A DNA stretch of 64,000 bases from contig NZ_LR130778.1 in the NCBI RefSeq assembly GCF_900538275.1, positions 2,104,001-2,168,000 of the forward strand, read 5' to 3'. The notes under the pieces are model-generated. The model worked only from the letters and a program-made list of their open reading frames with translations, was not told the DNA's origin and made no database searches. Of the stretch, positions 16,619 through 24,100 are shown in pieces. The DNA is from Petrocella atlantisensis (GTDB lineage Bacteria > Bacillota > Clostridia > Lachnospirales > Vallitaleaceae). A program made the translations under genes and the position numbers. The number at the start of each line of letters is the position of its first letter. Positions within the stretch are counted from its first letter, which is position 1.

Positions 16619-16773
16619 TGTACCGACCCCCAAAAGTTAGACCTAAAAATCTAACAATTGGAGGTCGGTTTTTTATGGCAAAATACAGTTGCGAATTTAA
16701 GAAAGAAGTTGTCAATGCCTACTTAAATGGAGAAGGTGGACACCGGTATCTTGCAGAAAAATATGGCATTTAA
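16619..16773 (+). mobile_element. IS3-family left-end fragment with truncated orfA
   Basis: TGTACCGACCCCCAAAAGTT is a typical IS3/IS150 terminal repeat. It is followed by an orfA start at 16675 (GGAGG upstream) reading MAKYSCEFKKEVVNAYLNGE, the beginning of the HTH of OrfA. A stop occurs after 32 codons, where the element ends. Only about 155 bp remain, so it cannot move. It split the terminator of repeat R7. Confidence 0.8.
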
Positions 16774-16775
16774 CA

Positions 16776-16805
16776 TTGACCACACCCTATTCAGTAGGGT
16801 ATAAT
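16776..16805 (+). promoter_or_regulatory. HigBA promoter with palindromic operator
   Basis: TTGACC (16776-16781), 18-bp spacer, TATAAT (16800-16805). The spacer contains a perfect inverted repeat ACCCTA-TTCAG-TAGGGT (16784-16800), an evident site for the HTH antitoxin. Confidence 0.8.
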
Positions 16806-16824
16806 TACTAATGGGGTATATAAT

Positions 16825-17166
16825 ATGACAAGAGAGTTTATAAGAACGAATGAGTTTGAAAAGCGTTGTAAATCACTAGGTTTATCTGAAGATAACATTA
16901 GAGAACTAGAAAGTTTTCTTTGTCTTTATCCTGAAGCAGGAGACCTGATACAAGGAACAGGTGGGCTGAGAAAACTAAGATGGTCATTACCGGATACTGG
17001 AAAAAGTGGCGGGATAAGAGTAGTCTATGTTGACTTTGCATTTTATGAGAAAATATACTTTATATCAGCCTACTCAAAATCTGAAAAAGTCAATTTATCA
17101 AAAGAAGCGTGTAACCAAATTAAGAAATATATTAAGTTACTTAATGATGAAATAAGAAAGAAGTGA
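16825..17166 (+). CDS. HigB-like RelE-superfamily toxin
   Basis: A 113-aa protein with TREFIRTNEFEKRCKSLGLS at the start and GTGGLRKLRWSLPDTGKSGGIRVVYVD in the centre. The G-L-R-K-L-R-x and GGIRVVY motifs are those of the HigB/RelE group annotated as PF06296-type toxins, which cut mRNA on the ribosome. The toxin gene precedes the antitoxin gene by 4 nt, the order typical of higBA. No defect is seen. Confidence 0.9.
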   Translation: MTREFIRTNEFEKRCKSLGLSEDNIRELESFLCLYPEAGDLIQGTGGLRKLRWSLPDTGKSGGIRVVYVDFAFYEKIYFISAYSKSEKVNLSKEACNQIKKYIKLLNDEIRKK

Positions 17167-17170
17167 TTGG

Positions 17171-17488
17171 ATGGATGTAACAAAAAGTATTTTTCAAGGA
17201 TTAGCAGAATCTATAGAATATGAAAAAGGGGATAAAACTAAAGGTAATCGTCATGTAGTTGAGATTGCCGATTTACCCCATTTTCATGGAGGACAGATTA
17301 AAGAAATCAGAACAATGAAGAAGTTAAGTCAAGCGGCCTTTGCCAGAGCATTAGGTGTAGCAACAAAAACAGTTGAAGCATGGGAAGCTGATAAAAACAT
17401 TCCTTCTGGGCCAGTTCAACGAATATTAAGTATGATCAATCAAGATCAAGAGATACTTGAGAAAAGTAAAATATTAATGGTGAAGTAA
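17171..17488 (+). CDS. HigA-like XRE antitoxin
   Basis: A 105-aa protein. Residues about 40-95 form an XRE helix-turn-helix (IKEIRTMKKLSQAAFARALG, then VATKTVEAWEADKNIPSGPV), matching antitoxins that follow HigB/RelE toxins. The N-terminal 40 residues probably contact the toxin. It should repress the palindrome-containing promoter at 16776-16805. Confidence 0.9.
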   Translation: MDVTKSIFQGLAESIEYEKGDKTKGNRHVVEIADLPHFHGGQIKEIRTMKKLSQAAFARALGVATKTVEAWEADKNIPSGPVQRILSMINQDQEILEKSKILMVK

Positions 17489-17632
17489 AACCAAACAACC
17501 AAAACCAAACAACCAAAACCAAACAACCAAAACAACTAGGGGCGGTTCTTCCGGCTCAGTGGGGTAACAAAAGTTAATACAGTATAAAAGAGACCCGTTA
17601 GTCATGAATTTGGCTAGCGGGTATTTTTAGCT
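17489..17632 (+). repeat. Dispersed 3'-end repeat with tandem AACCAAACAACCAAA units, copy R8
   Basis: Starts at the HigA stop codon. About three 16-bp AACCAAAC-type tandem units (17488-17536) precede the core GGGGCGGTTCTTCCGGCTC. The terminator half (17592-17628) has the stem ACCCGTTAG/CTAGCGGGT followed by ATTTTT. The remaining DNA to 17830 is AT-rich and shows no gene. Confidence 0.9.
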
Positions 17633-17839
17633 GAAAAAGATATTACGCGCTTCGCAAGTAATCTATAATCACCCGTATGTATACAACTATAAATATGTCG
17701 CTCGTTACAGTTCACACCCTAGCCAGTCTGAGAATAAAGAAATACCAGTATCAATGATTCGTAATAATGAAAATAAGTAAGGCATAAGGAAAATAGATAA
17801 TCAATTTTAATAAATATTAGCTAAAATAGTAGCAATAAA

Positions 17840-17880
17840 TTGACGCAATAGCTAAAAAGGAATATAATATATATTATATT
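17840..17880 (+). promoter_or_regulatory. Promoter and 20-bp palindrome before the Phd-Uma2 gene
   Basis: TTGACG (17840-17845), 17-bp spacer, TATAAT (17863-17868). A perfect 20-bp palindrome AATATAATATATATTATATT (17861-17880) overlaps the -10 box. Phd-type proteins bind such palindromes, so this is probably an autoregulatory operator. Confidence 0.78.
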
Positions 17881-17899
17881 TTAGAGGTGAGGTGATTGT

Positions 17900-18637
17900 T
17901 TGAAAATATCAACAACGACGTTACAGAACGCTTTTGGTAAATATTTAAAATTAGCCAGTGATGGGTCGACAATCTATATCGAGAAAAATCAAAAGCCTAT
18001 AGCGGTACTAAAGGGCATCGGCGAGGAAGAACGATTTTACTTACGAGAAGAAGCGGCAGACTATGAAACGGTTAGACGCTATTCTTATGAGGAGTTTTTG
18101 GATCTTACAGGTGAAGAAGAGTCTGAGAAGCAATATGAGTTGATTGACGGACAGATCTATATGATGAGTTCACCATTGTTTCCACATCAAGTTGCGGTCA
18201 ATGAGATTTTCGTCCAGATTTATAATTGGTTCAAAGGAAAGCCTTGTCGGCCATTAACAGCCCCTTTTGATGTAAAGTTATATAATGAAGCAAAATCATT
18301 TAAGGATGACCCCAATGTGGTGCAACCAGATATATTGGTGATCTGTGACCCTGAGATGATTAATGAGAAAGGTTCCTATGATGGCATTCCCACCTTAGTT
18401 GTGGAAGTGCTCTCCAAATCAACTAAGTCTAAAGATATGATGATTAAGTCAAACCTGTATATGCGAAGTGGTGTCTCGGAGTATTGGATTGTTGATACGG
18501 AAAATCAACAGATCATCGTCTACAGTTTTGAGAACCGAAAGCTGGCACAGAATAAAGCCTATACCAGATTTCAACAAGTTACTTCCGTGGTTTTCGAGGG
18601 GCTAGTTATTGATACAGAGGATGTATTTATCGATTAA
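17900..18637 (+). CDS. Fusion of Phd/YefM antitoxin domain with Uma2-family nuclease domain
   Basis: A 245-aa protein with a TTG start behind GAGGTGAGGTG. Residues 1-45 (MKISTTTLQNAFGKYLKLAS, then IYIEKNQKPIAVLKG) are a Phd/YefM antitoxin N-terminus. Residues about 60-245 are a Uma2 (DUF820) domain: YEFLDLTGEEE-type start, the predicted PD-(D/E)XK centre QPDILVICD and TLVVEVLSKST, and the GVSEYWIVD motif. Uma2 proteins are restriction-endonuclease-fold proteins of largely unknown role, abundant in cyanobacteria. Fusion to an antitoxin-like DNA-binding part suggests a self-regulated single-chain unit. That role is inference. Confidence 0.85.
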   Translation: MKISTTTLQNAFGKYLKLASDGSTIYIEKNQKPIAVLKGIGEEERFYLREEAADYETVRRYSYEEFLDLTGEEESEKQYELIDGQIYMMSSPLFPHQVAVNEIFVQIYNWFKGKPCRPLTAPFDVKLYNEAKSFKDDPNVVQPDILVICDPEMINEKGSYDGIPTLVVEVLSKSTKSKDMMIKSNLYMRSGVSEYWIVDTENQQIIVYSFENRKLAQNKAYTRFQQVTSVVFEGLVIDTEDVFID

Positions 18638-18739
18638 GTAACGAGAGAGACAGTTCCTACGGTGCGGTAACGTTACAGAGTTAATACTGTATAAGTGATA
18701 CCTGTTAGTCATGAATTTGACGAGTGGGCTTTTAATTAT
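18638..18739 (+). repeat. Dispersed 3'-end repeat, copy R9 (degenerate)
   Basis: AGAGAGACAGTTCCTACGG starts 7 nt after the stop codon. The terminator half (CCTGTTAGTCATGAATTTGA, then GAGTGGGCTTTT) has decayed pairing. Confidence 0.7.
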
Positions 18740-18749
18740 TCATGGAAAA

Positions 18750-18817
18750 GTCTTTTATAAAAGACATTAAAAAGAATTATCACAGCAAAGTCTTGTATAA
18801 AAGACCTTGCTGTGATA
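18750..18817 (+). promoter_or_regulatory. Pair of palindromes upstream of the AAA ATPase gene
   Basis: GTCTTTTATAAAAGAC (18750-18765, perfect) and GTCTTGTATAAAAGAC (18790-18805, one mismatch) are 40 bp apart. The second lies inside an 11-bp inverted repeat TATCACAGCAA/TTGCTGTGATA (18778-18788, 18807-18817). They end about 20 bp before the start codon, so they look like an operator or a 5' hairpin. Confidence 0.7.
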
Positions 18818-18839
18818 CTATTATTTTGAGGTGATACAA

Positions 18840-20024
18840 TTGCAGATAAGAAGAACTTTCTATTTAGATAAGATCCAATCAGTTCTTGGGAAGCAAGTTA
18901 TTAAAGTGCTACTTGGTATGCGTCGTGTTGGCAAATCTACTTTACTCATGCAGATTCAGGAAGAACTCATTAAACAAGGTGTAGCTAAGGAGCAGATCAT
19001 TAGTATCAATTTTGAATGGATGCAATTTGAGCCGATTAAAGATTATACAATGCTAAATAAATATATTCGTGAGAAAATGGTATCCGATAAAAAATACTAT
19101 GTATTTCTTGACGAACTACAAGAAGTAAGTGGGTTTGAAAAAGTCGTCAATTCACTGAATGCAGAAGGTATTGCAGAGGTATTCATTACGGGCTCAAATT
19201 CAAGACTTCTTTCAGGAGAGCTTGCGACCTATTTGACGGGCAGATTTTATTCTATTGAGGTATTACCATTATCCTTTTCTGAACTTATTTCAGTAAAAGG
19301 AGATGATAAAAAAGACGAAGTATTTCTTAGTTATTTACGAGCAGGTGGGATGCCCGGTACATTACAGTTTGAAGACCGTGATACAAGGAAGAATTACTTG
19401 ATGGATATGTACCATTCAATATTGTTAAGAGATATTGTTAAACGGCATAATATTAGAGATGTAGAACTTCTTCAAAGGTTTATGATGTATATGATGCGTA
19501 ATATAAGTCAGATTTTTTCAGCAGTTTCAATAACAAAATATCTAAAGAATGAAGGCCGCCGTTTATCTAAGGAGACCATTTACAATTACATTGATGCTGC
19601 AAAAAGTGCATTTTTAGTACATGGTATTCCAAGGTATAATATAAAAGGGAAAGAAATCCTTAAAACGAATGAGAAGTATTTTATGAATGATCTAGGATTT
19701 CGATCAATATACTTCAACAATGAACAGGATATCGGGCAAGCACTTGAAAATATTGTATATCTTGAATTAAGGCGAAGAGGCTATACGATTTATATAGGTA
19801 AGCTTGAAGATCAAGAGGTGGATTTTATAGCTGAAAAAGGTTCTAATAAGATATATATACAGGTTGCTTATCTTCTGGCAGAGGCATCCACGATTGAAAG
19901 AGAGTTTTCTGTACTTGAAGCCATAGCAGATAACCATGAAAAATTAGTCCTATCTATGGATAAAGTTGACCGCTCAAGAAACGGTATTATTCATAAAAAC
20001 ATTGTAGATTTTTTATTACAGTAA
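18840..20024 (+). CDS. AAA-family ATPase with DUF4143 domain
   Basis: A 394-aa protein. The TTG at 18840 fits GAGGTG at 18828-18833; a GTG at 18831 would overlap that site. The Walker A motif is LLGMRRVGKSTL, Walker B KYYVFLDELQEV, and the sensor ITGSNSRLL. The C-terminal 150 residues are DUF4143 with the nuclease-like segment DQEVDFIAEKGSNKIYIQVAY. This two-domain ATPase family is widespread, often strain-variable, and its function is unknown. Two palindromes precede it. It looks intact. Confidence 0.92.
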   Translation: MQIRRTFYLDKIQSVLGKQVIKVLLGMRRVGKSTLLMQIQEELIKQGVAKEQIISINFEWMQFEPIKDYTMLNKYIREKMVSDKKYYVFLDELQEVSGFEKVVNSLNAEGIAEVFITGSNSRLLSGELATYLTGRFYSIEVLPLSFSELISVKGDDKKDEVFLSYLRAGGMPGTLQFEDRDTRKNYLMDMYHSILLRDIVKRHNIRDVELLQRFMMYMMRNISQIFSAVSITKYLKNEGRRLSKETIYNYIDAAKSAFLVHGIPRYNIKGKEILKTNEKYFMNDLGFRSIYFNNEQDIGQALENIVYLELRRRGYTIYIGKLEDQEVDFIAEKGSNKIYIQVAYLLAEASTIEREFSVLEAIADNHEKLVLSMDKVDRSRNGIIHKNIVDFLLQ

Positions 20025-20055
20025 GATCAGAGGGACGGTTCTTCCGGTTCGCATT
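20025..20055 (+). repeat. Dispersed 3'-end repeat, copy R10
   Basis: GATCAGAGGGACGGTTCTTC then CGGTTCG begins at the base after the ATPase stop codon. Core only. Confidence 0.85.
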
Positions 20056-20129
20056 AGTGAAAAGGAATCTATAGTATCAAAAGGAATCAAGAGGCAGATT
20101 TCTGAATCAATTGCAAGAAAGGATATATT

Positions 20130-20480
20130 ATGAGCAAGCATAAAATATACACGATGAGCGTAGCGAATGTTTATCCCCATTATATTACTAAGGCAGAGAA
20201 AAAAGGACGAACCAAATCAGAAGTGGATGAAGTCATCCGATGGTTGACTGGCTATAGTCAAGAAGCGCTTGAAGAACTACTGGAAAATCAGACAGATTTT
20301 GAAACATTCTTCGCCAAAGCACCTCAAATGAATCCTTTAAGGCATTTGATCAAAGGTGTGATTTGTGGTATTCGTGTTGAAAATATTGAGGAACCATTAA
20401 TGCAGGAAATTCGCTATATGGATAAGCTAATAGATGAGTTGGCAAAGGGAAAAGCAATGGAAAAGATTTTGAGAAAATAG
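20130..20480 (+). CDS. DUF2200-family protein
   Basis: A 116-aa protein starting with ATG at 20130 (AAAGGA upstream). [42 protein letters not shown] and the GxxxxxLxx pattern around [20 protein letters not shown] match DUF2200, a small cytoplasmic family without known function. It is not followed by a recognisable copy of the GGGACGG repeat, unlike most + strand genes here. It is convergent with the minus-strand aroF, 25 bp away, with no clear terminator between them. Confidence 0.85.
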   Translation: MSKHKIYTMSVANVYPHYITKAEKKGRTKSEVDEVIRWLTGYSQEALEELLENQTDFETFFAKAPQMNPLRHLIKGVICGIRVENIEEPLMQEIRYMDKLIDELAKGKAMEKILRK

Positions 20481-20505
20481 AATTCAGAGAAAAACCAAGG
20501 TTTAG

Positions 20506-21528
20506 CTAACTTTTGTCAAGTTTTTTATTCTCAAAAGCCACTCTACGTTCAATTTCAACCATGAGTTCTGAAAAGTCGCTTAAATCTAGTGACTGCGCCC
20601 CGTCGGACAAAGCTTCTGCTGGGTTATTATGGGTTTCAATGAGTATCCCATCAGCGCCAATTGCAATGGCCGCCTTTGTTAAAGGCGCTACGAGAGAACG
20701 CATACCGCCTGCATGGCTAGGGTCAATAATGACTGGGAGATGACTTAATTTTTTTAACAAGGGCACAGCGGATATATCTAATGTATTTCGCGTCATGGTT
20801 TCAATGGTTCTAATGCCACGCTCACATAATATGATGTTAGAATTACCACCTGTCATAATGTATTCAGCACTCATTAAAAATTCTTCTATGGTTGATGCCA
20901 AACCACGTTTAAGTAGAATTGCTTTTTTGCAGAGCCCTAATTCTCGAAGCATGTCAAAATTCTGCATATTTCGTGCACCCACTTGAATCACATCCACATC
21001 TTCAAATAGGTCAAACTGGCTAAGACTGGTCAACTCAGACACAATGGGTAGGCCTGTTTCTTTTTTTGCTTGAAGGAGTAACTGAATGCCTTCAGCATGA
21101 AGTCCCTGAAAAGCATATGGGGAAGATCTCGGTTTGAAAGCCCCTCCTCTTAGTAAAGTTGCTCCACTCAGTTTGACAGCACGGGCTATTTCCATGATTT
21201 GATTTTCGTTCTCAACAGAACAGGGTCCGGCGATAACCTGAAAGAGGCCTTCTCCAAAAGTTGTCGGTCCTACTTTAACATAAGTATTCTCTGGTTGGAA
21301 TTTACGATTTACCATTTTAAAAGGTTCTGTGATACGTTTACCATACTCAACGATCACATTAGTTTCTGTAATCTGGTCAACATCAAGGATACTTGTATTC
21401 CCAACTAAACCCACTACTTGATAGTCCGTTCCAAAGCTATAAAGTGTCTTAAACCCTTTGTCCTCAAAGATTTTTCTAAAGGCATCTACTTTACTTTTTT
21501 CGACATTTTGCTTCATTACAAATATCAT
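20506..21528 (-). CDS. aroF: 3-deoxy-7-phosphoheptulonate (DAHP) synthase
   Basis: A 340-aa DAHP synthase of the AroA-beta (KDO8P-synthase-like) type. It condenses phosphoenolpyruvate with erythrose 4-phosphate, the first step of the shikimate pathway. Residues 1-70 form a ferredoxin-like/ACT-type regulatory domain. The catalytic barrel contains VIAGPCSVEN, LRGGAFKPRSSPYAFQG, VIQVGARNMQN, LLKRGLASTIEEFL and the metal-binding VIIDPSHAGG. Length is normal. It has a 280-nt leader with an aromatic-rich peptide and an attenuator, so expression is probably tuned to aromatic amino acid supply. Confidence 0.96.
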   Translation of the reverse strand: MIFVMKQNVEKSKVDAFRKIFEDKGFKTLYSFGTDYQVVGLVGNTSILDVDQITETNVIVEYGKRITEPFKMVNRKFQPENTYVKVGPTTFGEGLFQVIAGPCSVENENQIMEIARAVKLSGATLLRGGAFKPRSSPYAFQGLHAEGIQLLLQAKKETGLPIVSELTSLSQFDLFEDVDVIQVGARNMQNFDMLRELGLCKKAILLKRGLASTIEEFLMSAEYIMTGGNSNIILCERGIRTIETMTRNTLDISAVPLLKKLSHLPVIIDPSHAGGMRSLVAPLTKAAIAIGADGILIETHNNPAEALSDGAQSLDLSDFSELMVEIERRVAFENKKLDKS

Positions 21529-21573
21529 AATCTTTCTCCTCTTCTAATTAGGTTCTTTTCTGGTTATTAGTAA

Positions 21574-21615
21574 ATAAAAAAGAAGGCAGCCTTTTGTTTC
21601 CAAAAGTCACCTTCT
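21574..21615 (-). terminator. Attenuator terminator in the aroF leader
   Basis: On the minus strand the stem AGAAGGTGACTTTTG, loop GAAA, CAAAAGGCTGCCTTCT (21615-21581, one bulge or mismatch) is followed by TTTTTTA. It ends about 45 nt before the aroF start codon and after the leader-peptide stop, the geometry of a transcription attenuator. Confidence 0.85.
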
Positions 21616-21650
21616 AATACTCAATATAATCTAATACATCTTTTTATAGA

Positions 21651-21764
21651 TTAGCTAGTGAGAATATAAGTTGATTTTGGACAATAAAAACGGACGCTTT
21701 CTTGCCAGAAGCGCCAAACAAAATTAGTATATAATTTTGTTGTCATTCTATTGAACTTAATCAT
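21651..21764 (-). CDS. aroF leader peptide (aromatic-rich)
   Basis: A 37-aa open frame with AGAGG 8 nt before the ATG. The central stretch NFVWRFWQESVRFYC contains two Trp, three Phe and a Tyr, and further Phe and Tyr residues occur at positions 4, 12 and 33. The codons for VWRFWQE lie inside a 7-bp hairpin (GGCGCTT against AAGCGTC), so ribosome stalling at aromatic codons would change RNA folding upstream of the terminator. This matches the logic of classical amino-acid attenuation. The peptide has no other likely function. Confidence 0.82.
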   Translation of the reverse strand: MIKFNRMTTKLYTNFVWRFWQESVRFYCPKSTYILTS

Positions 21765-21803
21765 CTTATAACCTCTTTACTAAGTGGTAGTATCATGTAT
21801 AAT

Positions 21804-21968
21804 ATTATGTGTAAGTTTAAAGCAAATTACTATTTTTGTCAAGAATCAACCGTTTCCTTGTCAATGGATAAAGATAGTGACATAATAAGATTAGGACATA
21901 TTAATGCTAAGATTCCTGGATTAGGAGATGGCAATATTTGATGAAAATAACCAACAAAAAAGTTGCCC
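21804..21968 (+). repeat. 165-bp direct repeat, copy 1 (aroF side of IS1634-type element)
   Basis: Matches 23936-24100 with a single difference (T/C in GTCAAGAAyCAACC). It contains the putative aroF promoter on the minus strand, a + strand promoter (TTGTCA-17-CATAAT) and the first codons of the diguanylate cyclase gene, which here are cut off by the insertion sequence. Confidence 0.95.
21814..21842 (-). promoter_or_regulatory. Likely aroF promoter
   Basis: On the minus strand TTGACA (21842-21837), 17-bp spacer, TAAACT (21819-21814). It lies inside the 165-bp repeat copy 1, so the same sequence also occurs at 23936-24100 far from aroF. Confidence 0.6.
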
Positions 21969-22114
21969 GGGTCTTTGACACTTGCCGAAGTAACTAAAAC
22001 AGCGAAAACCTTATAACAAGCCTATTTAGGCTTATTTTTTTGTCAAATTCTACTCTTTTCATTTACGTTCTACTACGTTCTATGATATAATATAGGGTAT
22101 TAGGAGGTGTTGTT

Positions 22115-23839
22115 ATGAGGCTGAAAGTTGTAAATTCTAAAAATGTTCAATTATTATATGTCATAGAAACTATTTATGTTGATGGAAAACAAAAAACTAG
22201 AACCGTCGAAAAACTTGGCAGATATTCTGATTTAGAAAAAAAGCTAAATGGTGCTAATCCCATAGAGTGGGCCAAAAAGTATATCGAAGATCTTAATCGC
22301 CAAGAAAAAGAACAAAAACGTGAGGTTATTATCAAGCTTAGGCAATCCACGCTTATTGATAAAGAGATTCAACGTTCCTACAACGGTGGCTATCTTTTCT
22401 TCAACAGATTTATTACCAGTTAGGGCTTCATAAGATTTGTAACGATATTTCTTCAAGGCACAAGTTCACCTATGACCTTAACGGTATTCTCTCTCGTTTG
22501 ATTTACGGAAGAATTCTTTTTCCTTCTTCCAAGCTTTGCACCTTTGAATCTTCTAAACGTCTTCTCGAACAGCCAAACTTTGAATTACAGAACATTTACA
22601 GGTCTTTAGAAGTTATCGCTAAGGAATCCGATTTCATACAATCACAGCTTTACAAAAACAGTCTAGCAGTTTCTAAACGTAATGATCGAATTCTTTATTA
22701 TGACTGTACCAACTACTTTTTTGAGATTGAACAAGAAGATGGCCTTAAACAATATGGACCCTCCAAAGAAAACCGTCCTAACCCTATTGTAGAAATGGGC
22801 TTGTTTATGGATGGAGATGGTATTCCTCTCGCTTTTAACATTCACAGTGGCAATACCAATGAGCAGGTGACTCTAAAGCCTTTAGAAAAGCAAATTATCG
22901 AAGACTTCAAACTATCCAAGTTTGTTGTATGTACTGATGCCGGCTTATCTTCAAATGCAAATAGGAAGTTTAATAATATAAATGGACGTTCTTTTATTAC
23001 AACTCAATCCATCAAAAACTTAAGCAGTTTTAAAAGAGTGGGCTTTAGAACCAACTGGATGGAGGCACAATGATTCCAAAGAAACCTTTGATTTAAACCT
23101 GTTTGATGAAAATGAAAGTCTTTGTGAGCAATATAAGAATATGACCTTTTATAAAGAGAGATGGATTAAAGAGAATGATCTTGAGCAAAAACTGATTGTC
23201 ACCTTTTCTCTTAAATACCGTTATTATCAACGTCAGATCAGAAACAAACAACTTGAACGTGCCACAAAACTCATTAGCACTAACCCAAAAAGTATAGGTA
23301 AGAAAAGACAAAATGATTATAAACGATTTATCGCTTCCACCAATGTTACAAGTGATGGTGAAGTTGCAGAAGAGACACTTTACCATCTTAATTCAAATAC
23401 TGTTGCTGAGGAAAGTATCTATGACGGCTTCTATGCAGTATGTACTAACCTTGACGAAGATGCTTCTGAAATAGCTAGAATTAACCACCGACGTTGGGAA
23501 GTTGAAGAATGTTTTAGAATTATGAAGAGCGAGTTTAAAGCAAGGCCTGTTTATCTTCAAAGAGACGACCGTATAAAAGCGCATTTTACAACCTGTTTTC
23601 TAGCACTTGTTTTATATAGATATCTGGAGAAAGACCTAGACAACCAGTTTACAACGAACGAAATCGTCGGCCAGTTAAAGGATATGAACTTCTATTGCGT
23701 TCCTGGACAGGGTTTTATTCCGACCTATACACGTACTGATTTTACAGATGCACTACATGATACCTATGGATTTAGAACAGACTATCAGATTGTCAGCGAC
23801 AAAGAAATGAAAAATATATACAAAAAGACTAAAAAGTAA
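22115..23839 (+). pseudogene. IS1634-family transposase (two frameshifts)
   Basis: Three open segments join into one transposase of about 570 aa. Segment 1 (22115 to about 22396) starts MRLKVVNSKNVQLLYVIETI. A shift in the T/C run near 22397 leads to segment 2 (LQQIYYQLGLHKIC onward). A second shift near 23045 leads to segment 3 (ALEPTGWRHNDSKETFDL onward, to 23839). The catalytic Asp in YYDCTNYFFE, the Asp in VCTDAGLSSN and the Glu in RRWEVEECFRIMKSEF are all readable, as expected for IS1634 DDE transposases. The breaks make it inactive. Confidence 0.9.
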
Positions 23840-23867
23840 AAAAAGTACGCAAAAATTAATGACATAT

Positions 23868-23910
23868 AAAAAGCTTGAAGCCCCTATTTATAAGGGATTT
23901 CAAGCTTTTT
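23868..23910 (+). terminator. Terminator at the right end of the IS1634-type element
   Basis: AAAAAGCTTGAA..TTCAAGCTTTTT, a stem of about 17 bp with inner CCCCTA/TAAGGG pairing; T-rich on both strands. Confidence 0.85.
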
Positions 23911-23935
23911 CTGTTTCACAACTGTCAAAGACAGG

Positions 23936-24100
23936 ATTATGTGTAAGTTTAAAGCAAATTACTATTTTTGTCAAGAACCAACCGTTTCCTTGTCAATGGA
24001 TAAAGATAGTGACATAATAAGATTAGGACATATTAATGCTAAGATTCCTGGATTAGGAGATGGCAATATTTGATGAAAATAACCAACAAAAAAGTTGCCC
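23936..24100 (+). repeat. 165-bp direct repeat, copy 2 (diguanylate cyclase side)
   Basis: Second copy of 21804-21968. It contains the diguanylate cyclase promoter TTGTCA (23990-23995), 17-bp spacer, CATAAT (24013-24018), the ribosome-binding site AGGAGA and the first nine codons of the gene. Confidence 0.95.

Larger units (their letters stand above)
21969..23935 (+). mobile_element. IS1634-type insertion sequence (degraded)
   Basis: About 1.97 kb lies between the two 165-bp repeats. Its ends carry the inverted repeat GTCTTTGACASTTG (about 21971-21984 left, 23920-23934 right). It holds one transposase gene with two frameshifts. A long hairpin terminator (23868-23910) closes it. The element splits the divergent aroF/diguanylate cyclase region, yet both genes keep a full copy of the region in front of them. 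Confidence 0.85.

Noticed and set aside
17488-17536. AACCAAAC tandem units considered as iterons of an origin
   Set aside because: They are slipped copies of the first bases of the dispersed repeat. There is no replication gene nearby.
11098-18637. Integron cassette array
   Set aside because: Gene-plus-repeat units look cassette-like, but the repeats lack attC-type paired sites, the genes have their own promoters and no integron integrase is present. The recombinase trio belongs to a separate element.
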